A stretch of DNA of 64,000 nt from JBBQCW01 sp038319025 (GTDB lineage: Bacteria > Actinomycetota > Thermoleophilia > Solirubrobacterales > Solirubrobacteraceae). Under the pieces are notes generated by a model. The model did not search any database, had not been told where the DNA came from, and saw nothing but the letters and a program-made list of their open reading frames with translations. Position 1 is the stretch's first letter. Every line of letters begins with the position of its first letter. The translations under genes and the position numbers were made by a program. This document shows, piece by piece, positions 15,765-24,240 of this stretch. The DNA is taken from the NCBI GenBank assembly GCA_038319025.1, contig JBBQCW010000004.1:1-64000 (forward strand), given 5' to 3'.

Positions 15765-16751
15765 TCAGAGGAAGGGCGCCAGGGCGGCGCCGGCGTCTTC
15801 GATCTCCTGCAGCGTTCCGGCTTCCAGCACGGCCTGCAGGTCGAGAATGCGGCGATCGAGCGGATCGAGCGCGTCCACGCCGACCACCGCGTGGCACGGC
15901 ACTCCGGCCTGCCGCGCGCGCACCGCGATCTCCCCGGCGATCTTGCCTTCGAGCGTCTGCGCGTCGATCCGGCCCTCACCCACCACGACTGCGTGCCCGG
16001 CCAGCATGCGTGCGTTGAAGTCCAGGGCCGACAGCACGAACGGAGCGCCTGCCTCCAGCACGGCGCCAAAGGCCGCCCAGAGCCCGCCCGCCAGCCCGCC
16101 CGCAGCACCTGTCAGCGGCACACCGCGCGGGTCCCGCAGCCAACTGTCGGCCAGTGAGTGCAGTCGACCCTCGAGCCGGCGCACGGTGTCGGCGTCGGCG
16201 CCCTTCTGGGGTGCGAACGTCGCGGCCGCCTCCTCGAACGGAGTGCGCACGTCGCACAGCACCACGAGCGCCGCCTCACCCAGGCCGCCGCGGTCCTCGA
16301 TCGCCGCGATGGCCCCGGCGCCGCCGTCGGTGGTCGCGCTGCCGCCGGCCGCTACGAGGACGACCTCCGCGCCCGATTCCACGGCCGCCATGATCAGTTC
16401 GCCGGTGCCATAAGACGAAGCGGCCCACGCATCCCGGTCCGCGGCTGCGACCCGGCCGAGCCCGCTGGCCTCAGCCACCTCGACGATTGCCGTCCCGCCG
16501 CCCTCGATCAGCCCGAAGCCCGCGGCCACCGGCCGGCCGATCGGATCCTGCACGCGGGCGCCGGCCGTCTCCCCGCCCAGCGCGGTGAGCAGGACGGACA
16601 GGGTCCCTTCGCCGCCGTCGGCGACGGGGCACAGATCTGGGGGCGGCTCACCGGCACGCTCCAGTCCGCGGCCAATGGCAGCGGCGACCTGCGCGGCGGA
16701 GAACGTCCCCTTGAATGAATCGGGCGCAACGAGCAGTGCACGTGAGGGCAT
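15765..16751 (-). CDS. glxK: Glycerate kinase (GlxK/GarK type), 328 aa
   Basis: This enzyme phosphorylates glycerate to 2- or 3-phosphoglycerate. The sequence has the family start (LLVAPDSFKGTFSAAQVAAA), PVADGGEGT, SYGTGELI, AAGGSATTDGGAG and EGRIDAQTLEGK, all characteristic of PF02595 kinases. It is a little shorter than the usual 370-380 aa. ATG 16751 is chosen over an upstream GTG at 16778. It is divergent from the LigD polymerase gene (29 bp) and upstream of gpsA on the same strand, so the two may be co-transcribed and act around glycerol and glycerate metabolism. Confidence 0.9.
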   Translation of the reverse strand: MPSRALLVAPDSFKGTFSAAQVAAAIGRGLERAGEPPPDLCPVADGGEGTLSVLLTALGGETAGARVQDPIGRPVAAGFGLIEGGGTAIVEVAEASGLGRVAAADRDAWAASSYGTGELIMAAVESGAEVVLVAAGGSATTDGGAGAIAAIEDRGGLGEAALVVLCDVRTPFEEAAATFAPQKGADADTVRRLEGRLHSLADSWLRDPRGVPLTGAAGGLAGGLWAAFGAVLEAGAPFVLSALDFNARMLAGHAVVVGEGRIDAQTLEGKIAGEIAVRARQAGVPCHAVVGVDALDPLDRRILDLQAVLEAGTLQEIEDAGAALAPFL

Positions 16752-16780
16752 GAGTGACACGACCCGGCATCCTTCCACCG

Positions 16781-17803
16781 ATGGCTGCCCGCGAGTACAC
16801 GATGATCGACGCCGACGGGATCGAGGTGCGCATCTCCAGCCCCGGCAAGGAGTTCTTCCCCGCGTACGAAGGCCGGCCCGCGATCACCAAGCTCGACCTG
16901 ATCGAGTACTACCTCGCCTGCGGTGATGCCACCGTCAACGGCCTGCGTGAACGGCCCACGGTGCTGAAGCGGTGGAAGGACGGCATCACCGGCGACTTCT
17001 TCTTTCAGAAGCGCGTCCCCGAGAACCGGCCCGAGTGGCTGCAGACGGCGACCGTCACTTTCCCCTCCGGTCGTAGCGCCACGGAGCTGGTGCCCATGAA
17101 CGTCGCCCATCTCGTGTGGGGCGTGAACCTGGGCAACCTGGACTGGAATCCGTGGCCTGTGCGCCGCGCCGATCTCGACCATCCCGACGAACTGCGGATC
17201 GACCTGGATCCGATGCCTGGCGTCCCGTGGGACGAGGTTCGCCAAGTGGCGCTGACCGTTCGAGACGTGCTCCAGGAGCACGGGCTGCGCGGCTACCCCA
17301 AGACGTCAGGCTCGCGCGGGATCCACGTGTTCGTGCGCATTCTTCCCGACCAGGACTTCACCGGCGTACGCCGCGCCGCGCTTGCGCTCGCCCGCGAGGT
17401 GGAGCGCCGGATGCCCGGCCGCGCGACATCCAAGTGGTGGAAGGAGGAGCGGGTCGGCGTGTTCCTCGACTACAACCAGAACGCGCGCGACCGCACCGTC
17501 GCCTCCGCGTACTCGGTGCGCGCTGTGCCCGACGCCCGCGTCTCCACTCCGCTCACCTGGGATCAGGTTCCGGACGTGATCCAGGAGGACCTGCGCGTCG
17601 ACACGGTGCCGGCCCTGCTCGCCGCCAACGGCGACCCGATGGCCGATATCGACGAAGCCCCCGGGTCGCTGGGCAGCCTGCTGGACCTCTCCCGCCGCGA
17701 CGAGGAAGAGGGGTTGGGGGACGCACCGTGGCCGCCGAACTTTGCCAAGCAGGCGGGGGAACCGCCCCGCGTGCAGCCGAGCCGGGCCAAGAAGAAGTCA
17801 TGA
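16781..17803 (+). CDS. ligD: LigD-type polymerase domain protein (PrimPol), 340 aa
   Basis: This is the stand-alone polymerase part of bacterial non-homologous end joining, which fills ends with nucleotides. Seen are the family core VLKRWKDGITGDFFFQKRVP, DHPDELRIDLDP with the catalytic DxD-type carboxylates, TSGSRGIHVFVRI with the conserved SxxH-type His, and DYNQNARDRTVASAYSVR. Length fits a polymerase domain without ligase or phosphoesterase modules. ATG 16781 is used; GTG 16754 and ATG 16802 are alternatives and no strong ribosome-binding site is seen. The matching ligase is at 24241 on the other strand. Ku is not in the window. Confidence 0.9.
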   Translation: MAAREYTMIDADGIEVRISSPGKEFFPAYEGRPAITKLDLIEYYLACGDATVNGLRERPTVLKRWKDGITGDFFFQKRVPENRPEWLQTATVTFPSGRSATELVPMNVAHLVWGVNLGNLDWNPWPVRRADLDHPDELRIDLDPMPGVPWDEVRQVALTVRDVLQEHGLRGYPKTSGSRGIHVFVRILPDQDFTGVRRAALALAREVERRMPGRATSKWWKEERVGVFLDYNQNARDRTVASAYSVRAVPDARVSTPLTWDQVPDVIQEDLRVDTVPALLAANGDPMADIDEAPGSLGSLLDLSRRDEEEGLGDAPWPPNFAKQAGEPPRVQPSRAKKKS

Positions 17804-17812
17804 GGTGCTACA

Positions 17813-18112
17813 GTGACGCACATCATGGAAACAGGCACCACAGTCGGTATTCGTGAGCTCCGTCAGAACCTGAGCAAGTACGTCGAGCGGGTCAAGGCGG
17901 GCGAGGCGCTGATCGTCACCGAGCGCGGCGTGGAGGTGGCGAGGCTCGTGCCGAGCGGCCGTCGGAGGTCGACATTGGCGTTCCTCGTGGAGGAACTGGG
18001 GACGACGGTGCCGCAGGGCAGCATGAAGGACCTGCCGCCTCTCATACAGGCGGATCCAGGCGCACCATCGACGGAGGAGATTCTGGACGACATGCGTCAG
18101 GAGCGTTTGTGA
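17813..18112 (+). CDS. Phd/YefM-family antitoxin, 99 aa
   Basis: This is an antitoxin that binds its own promoter and neutralises the PIN toxin next to it. The N-terminus (VGIRELRQNLSKYVERVKAG then EALIVTERGVEVARLVP) is the classic Phd fold. The C-terminal 40 residues are more variable and should bind the toxin. GTG 17813 and ATG 17825 are both possible starts. Its stop overlaps the toxin start by 4 bp (GTGA), so translation is coupled. Confidence 0.9.
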   Translation: MTHIMETGTTVGIRELRQNLSKYVERVKAGEALIVTERGVEVARLVPSGRRRSTLAFLVEELGTTVPQGSMKDLPPLIQADPGAPSTEEILDDMRQERL

Positions 18113-18522
18113 GCGAGCCGGACGGCGAGGTCGCGTTTCTCGACGCCTCAGCGTTCGTGAAGCTTTTTGTGGCCGAGCCCGAGTCCGTGGTGCTTCGAGA
18201 AGAGCTGCTGGGATGGCCGCTGACCGCGTCGAGTGCGCTTCTCAACTGCGAGGGTAGGCGAGCCTGCGAGCGCCGCCAACCGGGAAGCTGGGGCATCGTG
18301 CGCAGAGAGTTATCACGCATCGCGATGGTGCCGGTCGACCTGGATGTCCTTCAGTCAGCCGGTCGGCTCACTCCCCTGGGCCTGCGGTCTCTGGACGCCA
18401 TCTACATCGCCTCCGCCATCGCTGCAGGTCGGGCCGTCGGCACCTTCATCACCTACGACGCCCGCATGTGCGAGGCCGCGCTCGCCCATGGCCTGCCGGT
18501 GGCTTCGCCCGGCCTCAACTGA
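18109..18522 (+). CDS. vapC: VapC-like PIN-domain ribonuclease toxin, 137 aa
   Basis: This is a metal-dependent RNase of the type II toxin-antitoxin class. Expected acidic residues are visible: Asp in AFLDASAFVK, Glu in LLNCEGRRA, Asp in RSLDAIYIASA and Asp in TYDARMCEAA. The length is normal. The region after the Glu lacks the common EVxRA pattern and is Arg-rich. It starts at GTG 18109, overlapping the antitoxin by 4 bp. The four-carboxylate set looks intact, so the toxin is probably active. Confidence 0.88.
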   Translation: MSEPDGEVAFLDASAFVKLFVAEPESVVLREELLGWPLTASSALLNCEGRRACERRQPGSWGIVRRELSRIAMVPVDLDVLQSAGRLTPLGLRSLDAIYIASAIAAGRAVGTFITYDARMCEAALAHGLPVASPGLN

Positions 18523-18537
18523 CCGCCTCGGCGCCCG

Positions 18538-19584
18538 TCACCCCAGCACGATCTCCGCGACCGTTCGCACCGTCCCAGCGTCGCCGCCGATCAGCAGCGT
18601 GGTGACCACCGACTCGCGCCAGGCGGCCAGGTCGTGGCGGATCTTGTCGGCCGGGCCGATCAGCGTGAGCTGCTCCACCAGCGAGGTCGGCACCGCCGCG
18701 GCGGCCTCGTCCTTCTTGCCGTCCAGATAGAGGTCCTGGATCTTCTTCACGTCGTCCTCGTAGCCCATGCGGATCGGCACGTTGGCGTGGAAGTTCGCGT
18801 CCCGCGCGCCCATGCCGCCGAAGTACAGGGCGTACATCGGGCGGACCATGTCGGCCGCGGCCTCCACGTCGTCGTGGACGATCACCGGCACGGTCGCGGC
18901 AACCTCGAAGTCCGCGATCGTGTGCCGCGCGCCCTCGCGGGCAAACCCTTCGTCCAGCTGCGGCCGGTACAGCTCCTCGTGGTAGGGCGAGAAGAACAGC
19001 GGCAACCAGCCGTCGGCGATCTCCGCCGTCAGCGCAATGTTCTTCGGGCCTTCCGACGCGATGAAGATCGGGATGTCCTCGCGCACGGGATGGAGCGTGG
19101 GCTTCAGCGTCTTGCCCAACCCGACGACGCGTTCGCCTTCGGTCAGCGGCAGGGGGTAGAAAGGCCCGTCGCTCGTGACGCGTTCACGGGCGAACACGGA
19201 GCGGCAGATCGCCACGTACTCACGGCTGCGGGCCAGCGGCTTGGCGAACGGCTCGCCGTACCAGCCCTCCACCACCTGTGGCCCGGAGACGCCGAGGCCC
19301 AGGATGAAGCGCCCGCCCGACAGGTGGTCCATCGTGAGCGCGGCCATGGCGGTCGCCGTAGGGCGCCGTGCGGACATCTGCATGATGGCCGTGCCGAGGC
19401 GCACCTTCGTCGTCTGCGACCCCCACCAGGCGAGCGGCGTGAGCGCATCTGAGCCGTAGGCCTCGGCCGTCCAGATCGAGTCGAAACCGAGGCGGTCAGC
19501 TTCGGCGATCGCTTCCTGCGCTCCGTGCGGGGGTCCTGCTCCCCAGTAGCCGGTGTTCAGGCCGAGCTTCAGATCGTGAGCCAT
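18538..19584 (-). CDS. LLM-class F420-dependent oxidoreductase, 348 aa
   Basis: This is a luciferase-like TIM-barrel flavin/F420 enzyme. It starts with LKLGLNTGYWGAG and has EADRLGFDSIWTAEAYGSD, TTKVRLGTAIMQMSAR, GRFILGLGVSGPQVVEGWYG and the late EIADGWLPLFFSPYH. These match actinobacterial F420-dependent reductases of the mycobacterial Rv0953c/Rv3520c style. Deazaflavin rather than FMN use is inferred from this resemblance. It lies 39 bp downstream of the nucleotidyltransferase gene on the same strand, so it may be the last gene of the PqqD/HprK operon, although no overlap ties it in. Confidence 0.88.
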   Translation of the reverse strand: MAHDLKLGLNTGYWGAGPPHGAQEAIAEADRLGFDSIWTAEAYGSDALTPLAWWGSQTTKVRLGTAIMQMSARRPTATAMAALTMDHLSGGRFILGLGVSGPQVVEGWYGEPFAKPLARSREYVAICRSVFARERVTSDGPFYPLPLTEGERVVGLGKTLKPTLHPVREDIPIFIASEGPKNIALTAEIADGWLPLFFSPYHEELYRPQLDEGFAREGARHTIADFEVAATVPVIVHDDVEAAADMVRPMYALYFGGMGARDANFHANVPIRMGYEDDVKKIQDLYLDGKKDEAAAAVPTSLVEQLTLIGPADKIRHDLAAWRESVVTTLLIGGDAGTVRTVAEIVLG

Positions 19585-19623
19585 GCACGAAAGCCTAGAG
19601 GCGTGCTCACGCGACCCGCGCCC

Positions 19624-21300
19624 TCACCGCTCCACGCTGACCGCCAGCGAATGCAGGCCGATGCCCAGCCGCCGCAGGTCGCCGCCGTCGCGGGCGTCGG
19701 CGGGGGTGATCGCAGGGCGCGCGACGAACAGGATCTCCAGGCGGTTCCAGCCCGCCACGGCGCGGTCGGGAATGATCGCCCGCACATGTTCCAGCGGGCA
19801 GGCCGGATCGGAGTACGACCGGCGAGTCACGACGACGTCGTTGACCACGATCTCCAGGTTCATCGGGCGCGCGTACTCCGTCACGTACCCGATCAGACTT
19901 GCCCCGAGGACGAGGCCGGTCGGCGCCGGCCTGTCGGGGGCGAACGGCAGGACCACGCGCCCGCGGGCGCCGCGGCCCCACACACCAAAGGACTCCGAGT
20001 AGTACCAGCCGCCGGCCAGGTACAAGTTCCCCACCAGGTCGTCCACGAACAGGAGTTCGGTGCCGGGGACGTACACCGGCCGGTCGGCCGTCGGCGCCTT
20101 CTCCGGGACGTGCCGCCACCGGCGCAGCAGGCGCCGAAGCGGCCACGGCCGACCGGCGAGCAGAAAGGCCGCCTCAGCCGGAACGGCCCGTGCGCCGCTC
20201 ACCGACCACTCCCGGGCGAGCAGACGCGCCGTCACGGCAGGGCCGGTGGCGGCACCTGGAGCCAGGTCGGTCGACACCCGATCTTCGTAGGCCTCAACGA
20301 CGCGGCCGAACCGCCCAGGGGCGACCGGCCCACCGTCGGCGGGATCGATCTGTCGGCGCGCGCGCAACCGCTCCACGAGCGGGCGTGGGGCGCGATGGAG
20401 CGCTGCGCGAGGCGCGACCGGTACCGCGACGTCGGCCACCTCGGCGACGTAATCCAGCGCGTCGCCGACCAAGCCCGCGATGCGTCGGTCGGTGGCGATT
20501 CGTACGACCCGATCCCAATCCAGGTCGTCACCGGCCGCGCTGAGAAGCAGCGACAGGTCGGCGGCCCAGCGGGCCGTGCCGCCCTCGGCCCACCGGTTTC
20601 CGTGGGCGACCGACTGGACCAGGATGTCCGAAGGTGGGGCTGCGAGCACCGCGACGTCTCGGACGATCGCCGGTCGGGCGTCCTCCCACCACACCACGTC
20701 GGCATCCGGATGGCGCGCGTTGTGCAGCGCGTGCCAGTGCAGGTCGATCTCGGCGCCGCGCCCGTCGTCAAACGGCGCGGCGTGCCCTAGGCCGCGCAGC
20801 CGCGCCAGGTCGCGGGAGGCGAACGGGGCGAACGGGCTACGCAGACCGGCCGACTCCAGCGCCTGGGTGGCTCCCAACAGATCCTCCCCGCGGACGAGCA
20901 CGTCGAGGTCATCCATCATCCGCCGGCGGGCGGGGATGCCGGGGACCTGGATCAGGGCCGCGCCCTTGATGAGCAGGACGTCGATCGCTTGATCGCGCAG
21001 GGCGGCGAGCGCCGGGCCGGTGCGGGTCAGGAGGGTCTGCTGGCGCAGCCAGGCGAACCGGGCGACGTGTTTGACGCGCAGAGCGAGCGGCGCATCGTCG
21101 GGGGCAAGCTCTGCGAGCCGACCCTCCAGAAGCGGCAGCAGCCGCAGCGTCGCCATGCCGGGATCACGCAGATCTTCGCCCTCACGCCAGGTGCCGAGTG
21201 CGGCGCGGGCCAGGTCGAGCGGACCGAGCGCCGCCCGCAGCAACAGGTCTGTCCGGGCGTCGGGCCGAAGTCGCCCGCCGGCGCTCGGGCGGTCGCTCAC
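19624..21300 (-). CDS. Nucleotidyltransferase-family protein with extra C-terminal domain, 558 aa
   Basis: Residues about 1-330 belong to the NTP_transf_5 type (PF14907-like). The core is VLLIKGAALIQVPGIPARR, MMDDLDVLVR with two Asp for metal, and EIDLHWHAL with the third, giving the K-G, DxD and D pattern of this fold. The last 170 residues (about 390-558) are a separate beta-rich domain. It contains GGWYYSESFGVWGRGARGRV and NLEIVVNDVVV, similar in style to the carbohydrate-associated DUF7024-like domain. The start GTG 21300 overlaps the previous gene by 4 bp. Members usually sit beside PqqD and HprK-like genes, as here. The substrate is unknown; capping or modifying a peptide or glycan is a guess. 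Confidence 0.8.
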   Translation of the reverse strand: MSDRPSAGGRLRPDARTDLLLRAALGPLDLARAALGTWREGEDLRDPGMATLRLLPLLEGRLAELAPDDAPLALRVKHVARFAWLRQQTLLTRTGPALAALRDQAIDVLLIKGAALIQVPGIPARRRMMDDLDVLVRGEDLLGATQALESAGLRSPFAPFASRDLARLRGLGHAAPFDDGRGAEIDLHWHALHNARHPDADVVWWEDARPAIVRDVAVLAAPPSDILVQSVAHGNRWAEGGTARWAADLSLLLSAAGDDLDWDRVVRIATDRRIAGLVGDALDYVAEVADVAVPVAPRAALHRAPRPLVERLRARRQIDPADGGPVAPGRFGRVVEAYEDRVSTDLAPGAATGPAVTARLLAREWSVSGARAVPAEAAFLLAGRPWPLRRLLRRWRHVPEKAPTADRPVYVPGTELLFVDDLVGNLYLAGGWYYSESFGVWGRGARGRVVLPFAPDRPAPTGLVLGASLIGYVTEYARPMNLEIVVNDVVVTRRSYSDPACPLEHVRAIIPDRAVAGWNRLEILFVARPAITPADARDGGDLRRLGIGLHSLAVSVER

Positions 21301-21995
21301 GAGGGGTCCGCGGCGGCGGCCGCGGCGGCACCTTGGATCGCGATCCGCGCGCTGCGCAGATAGCGGGCGTGCAGCGAACTCCGGTCCGTCAGCGTGGTGT
21401 TGTCGCCGTGGATCCGCCGTTCCACCACCACGTCATCGCGCAGCACCAGTCGGAGCCCGAGCTCACGCATACGTAGTACCCAGTTGAAGGCGTCGTGCAG
21501 TTCCGGGTCGGCGTCGAACCCACCGCTGCGGTCGAAGGCGGGGCGGCGCAGCAGCATGCCCGACGCATGCCAGCCGGGCATCGGATTGGGCGCGACGGCG
21601 AACCGCCCACGCAGCTCCTCGACGCGGTCGGGGGTGAGGAACTCGCGCATGTGCCCCACCACCCCGTCCAGCTCCGGGTCGGCCTGGAGCGCTTGCTCCT
21701 GGCGGGCCAGGCGATCGGGCGGGAACCGGTCGTCGGCGTCCAGGAACGTGATCATCGTGGTGCTCAGCACCTCCGCCCCGATGTTGCGTGCCGCGCCGAT
21801 ACCCAGTGACTCGATACGGATCACCTGGGCGCCGGCGGCGCGGGCGATGTCGCCGCTGTCGTCGGTGGAGCCATCGTCCACCACGACGACCTCGTCCGGA
21901 ACACGCTCCTGCTCGTGCAGGCTGGCCAGCGCCTCGGGCAGGTAGCGGGCCCCGTTGCGGACCGGGATCACCACGCCGATCGTGTCGATACTCAC
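21297..21995 (-). CDS. Glycosyltransferase family 2, 232 aa
   Basis: A compact GT-A enzyme. GVVIPVRNGARYLPEAL, VVVVDDGSTDDSGDIA and FLDADDRFPPDRL give the nucleotide-sugar and DxD metal sites. The acceptor region is short and ends in an Ala-rich helix. There are no membrane segments, so it acts in the cytoplasm. Its start overlaps the preceding glycosyltransferase by 4 bp and its stop overlaps the nucleotidyltransferase start by 4 bp, so the three are translationally coupled. Sugar and acceptor are unknown. Confidence 0.9.
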   Translation of the reverse strand: MSIDTIGVVIPVRNGARYLPEALASLHEQERVPDEVVVVDDGSTDDSGDIARAAGAQVIRIESLGIGAARNIGAEVLSTTMITFLDADDRFPPDRLARQEQALQADPELDGVVGHMREFLTPDRVEELRGRFAVAPNPMPGWHASGMLLRRPAFDRSGGFDADPELHDAFNWVLRMRELGLRLVLRDDVVVERRIHGDNTTLTDRSSLHARYLRSARIAIQGAAAAAAADPS

Positions 21996-22684
21996 GGGTC
22001 TGCCTCGACTGCCTCAGCGCTGCTACGGCGCACCATCGCGGCGCGCACGGCGCGTAGGCGCCCGGCGTTCACCGCGTCGATATCGCGACACAGGCTCCCT
22101 TGGCGCAGCCGCGCGTGCTGGCAGATGTCGGGGATCTCGATGAGCGACACCCCCATGTCACGCAGGCGCAGGACGAAGTCCATGTCCTCAGCATGAACGA
22201 AGGATTCGTCGTACCCGCCGCTGTCCACCATGACCTGCCGGCGCATGATCATCGCCCCGGCCTCAGCGCCGTGGAACGGCTGCAGGTACGGGGTACGCTC
22301 ACCGTCATCACGCGGGATGTAGAACTGCGTTCGGCCGAGTACGACGGACACGTGCGGGTCGGAGTCCAATATCGCCAGGCGCGGGTCCGGGATGCCGGCA
22401 CACCACACGTCGTCGGCGTCGAGAAAGCCCAGCAGATCGCCGCGCGCCAGGCGGGCGCCGACGTTCCGGGCTGCTGCGGGGCCGCGCTGCTCCTGGGTGA
22501 TCACGCGGACGGGCGCGCCGAAGGAACGCGCGATCTCCGGGCCGTTGTCGGTTGAGCCGTCGTCGATGACGATCACCTCCAACAGACGGTCCGCGCCGCG
22601 CAGCAGGCTGTCGATCGCCTCCGCCACGCAGGACCCGGTGTCGAACAGAGGCATCACGATGCTGAGGTCTGGAGTGCCGCTCAC
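21992..22684 (-). CDS. Glycosyltransferase family 2, 230 aa
   Basis: GT-A fold with LSIVMPLFDTGSCVAEAI, VIVIDDGSTDNGPEIA, GPAAARNVGARLARG and FLDADDVWCAG. A late AEDMDFVLRLRDMG motif gives the catalytic-base Asp region. It is about the same size as, and a likely paralogue of, the next gene; the two may add successive sugars. GTG 22684 overlaps the HprK-like gene by 4 bp. No transmembrane segment is seen. It lies in the PqqD/HprK operon, so its acceptor may be a peptide or lipid carrier made there (inference). Confidence 0.9.
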   Translation of the reverse strand: MSGTPDLSIVMPLFDTGSCVAEAIDSLLRGADRLLEVIVIDDGSTDNGPEIARSFGAPVRVITQEQRGPAAARNVGARLARGDLLGFLDADDVWCAGIPDPRLAILDSDPHVSVVLGRTQFYIPRDDGERTPYLQPFHGAEAGAMIMRRQVMVDSGGYDESFVHAEDMDFVLRLRDMGVSLIEIPDICQHARLRQGSLCRDIDAVNAGRLRAVRAAMVRRSSAEAVEADP

Positions 22685-23724
22685 GCGGCCGCTCCCACGG
22701 ACTGCTCCAGGAGCGCAGCGATCGCTGCGGGCATCGCGTCGGCGACGTCAGGTCCTGTGGGCAGCACGTAACAGGGCAGGTCAGCCGTGAGTCGGCGCAG
22801 GAGCGCGAGTGACTCTCCGGCCAGGCCCGGGAACACCCCGACGGTGCCCGCCAGCACGGTGTGCACGAACCGCGCCCGATCGACAGGTTGCGGGGCCCCG
22901 GAGTCCGCTCGGCGGACCGGCGCGAGCAGCGCGTGCACGGGGAGGGATGAGCTCAGTCGGTCGCCCACCTCCAGTTCGCTCTTATGCCCCGGCGGACGGT
23001 CGGGGTTGGTGATGCGAGTGCGCAGGCCCGGGAGCAGGTCGAGCGTGCCTTCCTCAGCTCTCGCGGTATGCGTCAGCGGCACGGCTTGCCATGGATCGTC
23101 GCCCACCAGGAGGCAGAAGTCATCACCTACGTAGCGCAGGCCGGCCTGCAGGCACGCAAGGCTGGCGGTCGACTTCCCGGCCCCTTTGGCGCCCAGGATC
23201 AGGACGCCACCGGCATCCGTTCCCACGGCCGCAGCGTGGATCATGTGGACTTCTAGATCGATACCGATCCAGCGGAGCAGGTTGCGCAGTGGGGCGGCCT
23301 CCTGATCGGCGGCCAGCGGGGCGGCATCGCGCGCCCAGTAGACGGCCTCACGCTGCTCCCGGTCGTACAGCGCCAGCACGCCCTGGTCGACCGAGTAGCT
23401 CCCCACGAAGCGCCCGTCGTGCAGGCCATCCACCTCGAAGCCGAGGCGGTAGGCGTCAGGACCCCACGGCGGGGCCGGCATGGCCACGCCCGTCGTGGCT
23501 GAATCAAAGGCGTGGATGCGTGCAACCGCGGGCTCCTCGTTCCTCATCGTCGGGAGCAACATGGCCAGCACCCGGTCACGGAGGGCGTCGCCGGTGACGC
23601 GCACTTCGACGGTGTGAGGTCCGAGCGCCAGGCCCGCCACCGCGGTCCCGCACCGCTGTTGGGCGGTGGCGCAGGCCGCCAGCGCGGCCGCAGCGAAGGT
23701 GCGGACGTCGGTCTGGGAGGCCAC
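22681..23724 (-). CDS. HprK-like serine kinase-related protein, 347 aa
   Basis: The C-terminal half has the HPr kinase P-loop (LILGAKGAGKSTASLACLQA), then RYVGDDFCLLVGDD, the acidic pair following a strand as in HprK. The N-terminal 150 residues are a family-specific beta domain with no HPr contact motif. Proteins of this sort (HprK-related kinase, HPr-rel-A type) are linked to PqqD-like proteins and nucleotidyltransferases, and in lasso peptide clusters relatives phosphorylate the peptide. There is no HPr gene here, so carbon regulation is unlikely. GTG 23724 lies 5 bp after the PqqD gene. Confidence 0.85.
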   Translation of the reverse strand: MASQTDVRTFAAAALAACATAQQRCGTAVAGLALGPHTVEVRVTGDALRDRVLAMLLPTMRNEEPAVARIHAFDSATTGVAMPAPPWGPDAYRLGFEVDGLHDGRFVGSYSVDQGVLALYDREQREAVYWARDAAPLAADQEAAPLRNLLRWIGIDLEVHMIHAAAVGTDAGGVLILGAKGAGKSTASLACLQAGLRYVGDDFCLLVGDDPWQAVPLTHTARAEEGTLDLLPGLRTRITNPDRPPGHKSELEVGDRLSSSLPVHALLAPVRRADSGAPQPVDRARFVHTVLAGTVGVFPGLAGESLALLRRLTADLPCYVLPTGPDVADAMPAAIAALLEQSVGAAA

Positions 23725-23729
23725 TGAGC

Positions 23730-24185
23730 TCAGGCGGCGGTCTCAGACCGCGAGACCGGCCAGCCGTCCGCGTCGAGCTCGATGTCGTGGACAGGGTCGA
23801 GCAGGAGCAGCTCCTGCATGTCGGTGAAGCGCTGGAAGGTCGGTGCATCGAACGGGCCAGGGATCATCGTGAGGGGGATCACGGGGCCGGCTTCAAGGGT
23901 CGGCACCAGGAGACCCTCTTCGCGCAGGCTCCTGAGGAAGGCTGACGTCTGCGCATCGGCGTCGGCCGGTGGCTCCGTATGCGCTTCGATGACGGCGGCG
24001 ATCACGTCGGCGTCCGTGGCGCCCGGCGCCACCGTCGTCCAGATCGCGCTGGCCGTCGGGTTGAGCCCGTAGTAGTAGCCGTGGCGCAGGTGGATCAGCG
24101 TGACCTCACCGTCGAACGTCTCCGCGATGACGTCGGGCGTGTCGGCCCGGTGAAGGGTGGCAGGCGGCGGCGGGCGGTCGGGCAT
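23730..24185 (-). CDS. PqqD-family peptide-binding protein with C-terminal extension, 151 aa
   Basis: Residues about 10-95 form the PqqD/RRE winged-helix fold: VIAETFDGEVTLIHLRHGYY, GLNPTASAIWTTV, then a long helix and SLREEGLLVPT. In RiPP pathways this fold grips a leader peptide. An additional 55 residues follow, ending FQRFTDMQELLLLDP, VHDIELDADGWPV. The segment is acidic-aromatic and resembles short conserved peptides that occur near PqqD/HprK genes (recalled, not checked). It is the first gene of the coupled operon, 55 bp after the DNA ligase. No separate precursor peptide gene was found. Confidence 0.85.
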   Translation of the reverse strand: MPDRPPPPATLHRADTPDVIAETFDGEVTLIHLRHGYYYGLNPTASAIWTTVAPGATDADVIAAVIEAHTEPPADADAQTSAFLRSLREEGLLVPTLEAGPVIPLTMIPGPFDAPTFQRFTDMQELLLLDPVHDIELDADGWPVSRSETAA

Positions 24186-24240
24186 CTGCGGCAGAGTATC
24201 GCGTATTCAGGTTTGCCCGATCCGGTTATGCGGGCCGACG

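Noticed and set aside
19624..24185. Lasso peptide biosynthetic cluster
   Set aside because: No asparagine-synthase-like cyclase, no transglutaminase-like protease and no precursor peptide frame were found near the PqqD, kinase and nucleotidyltransferase genes.
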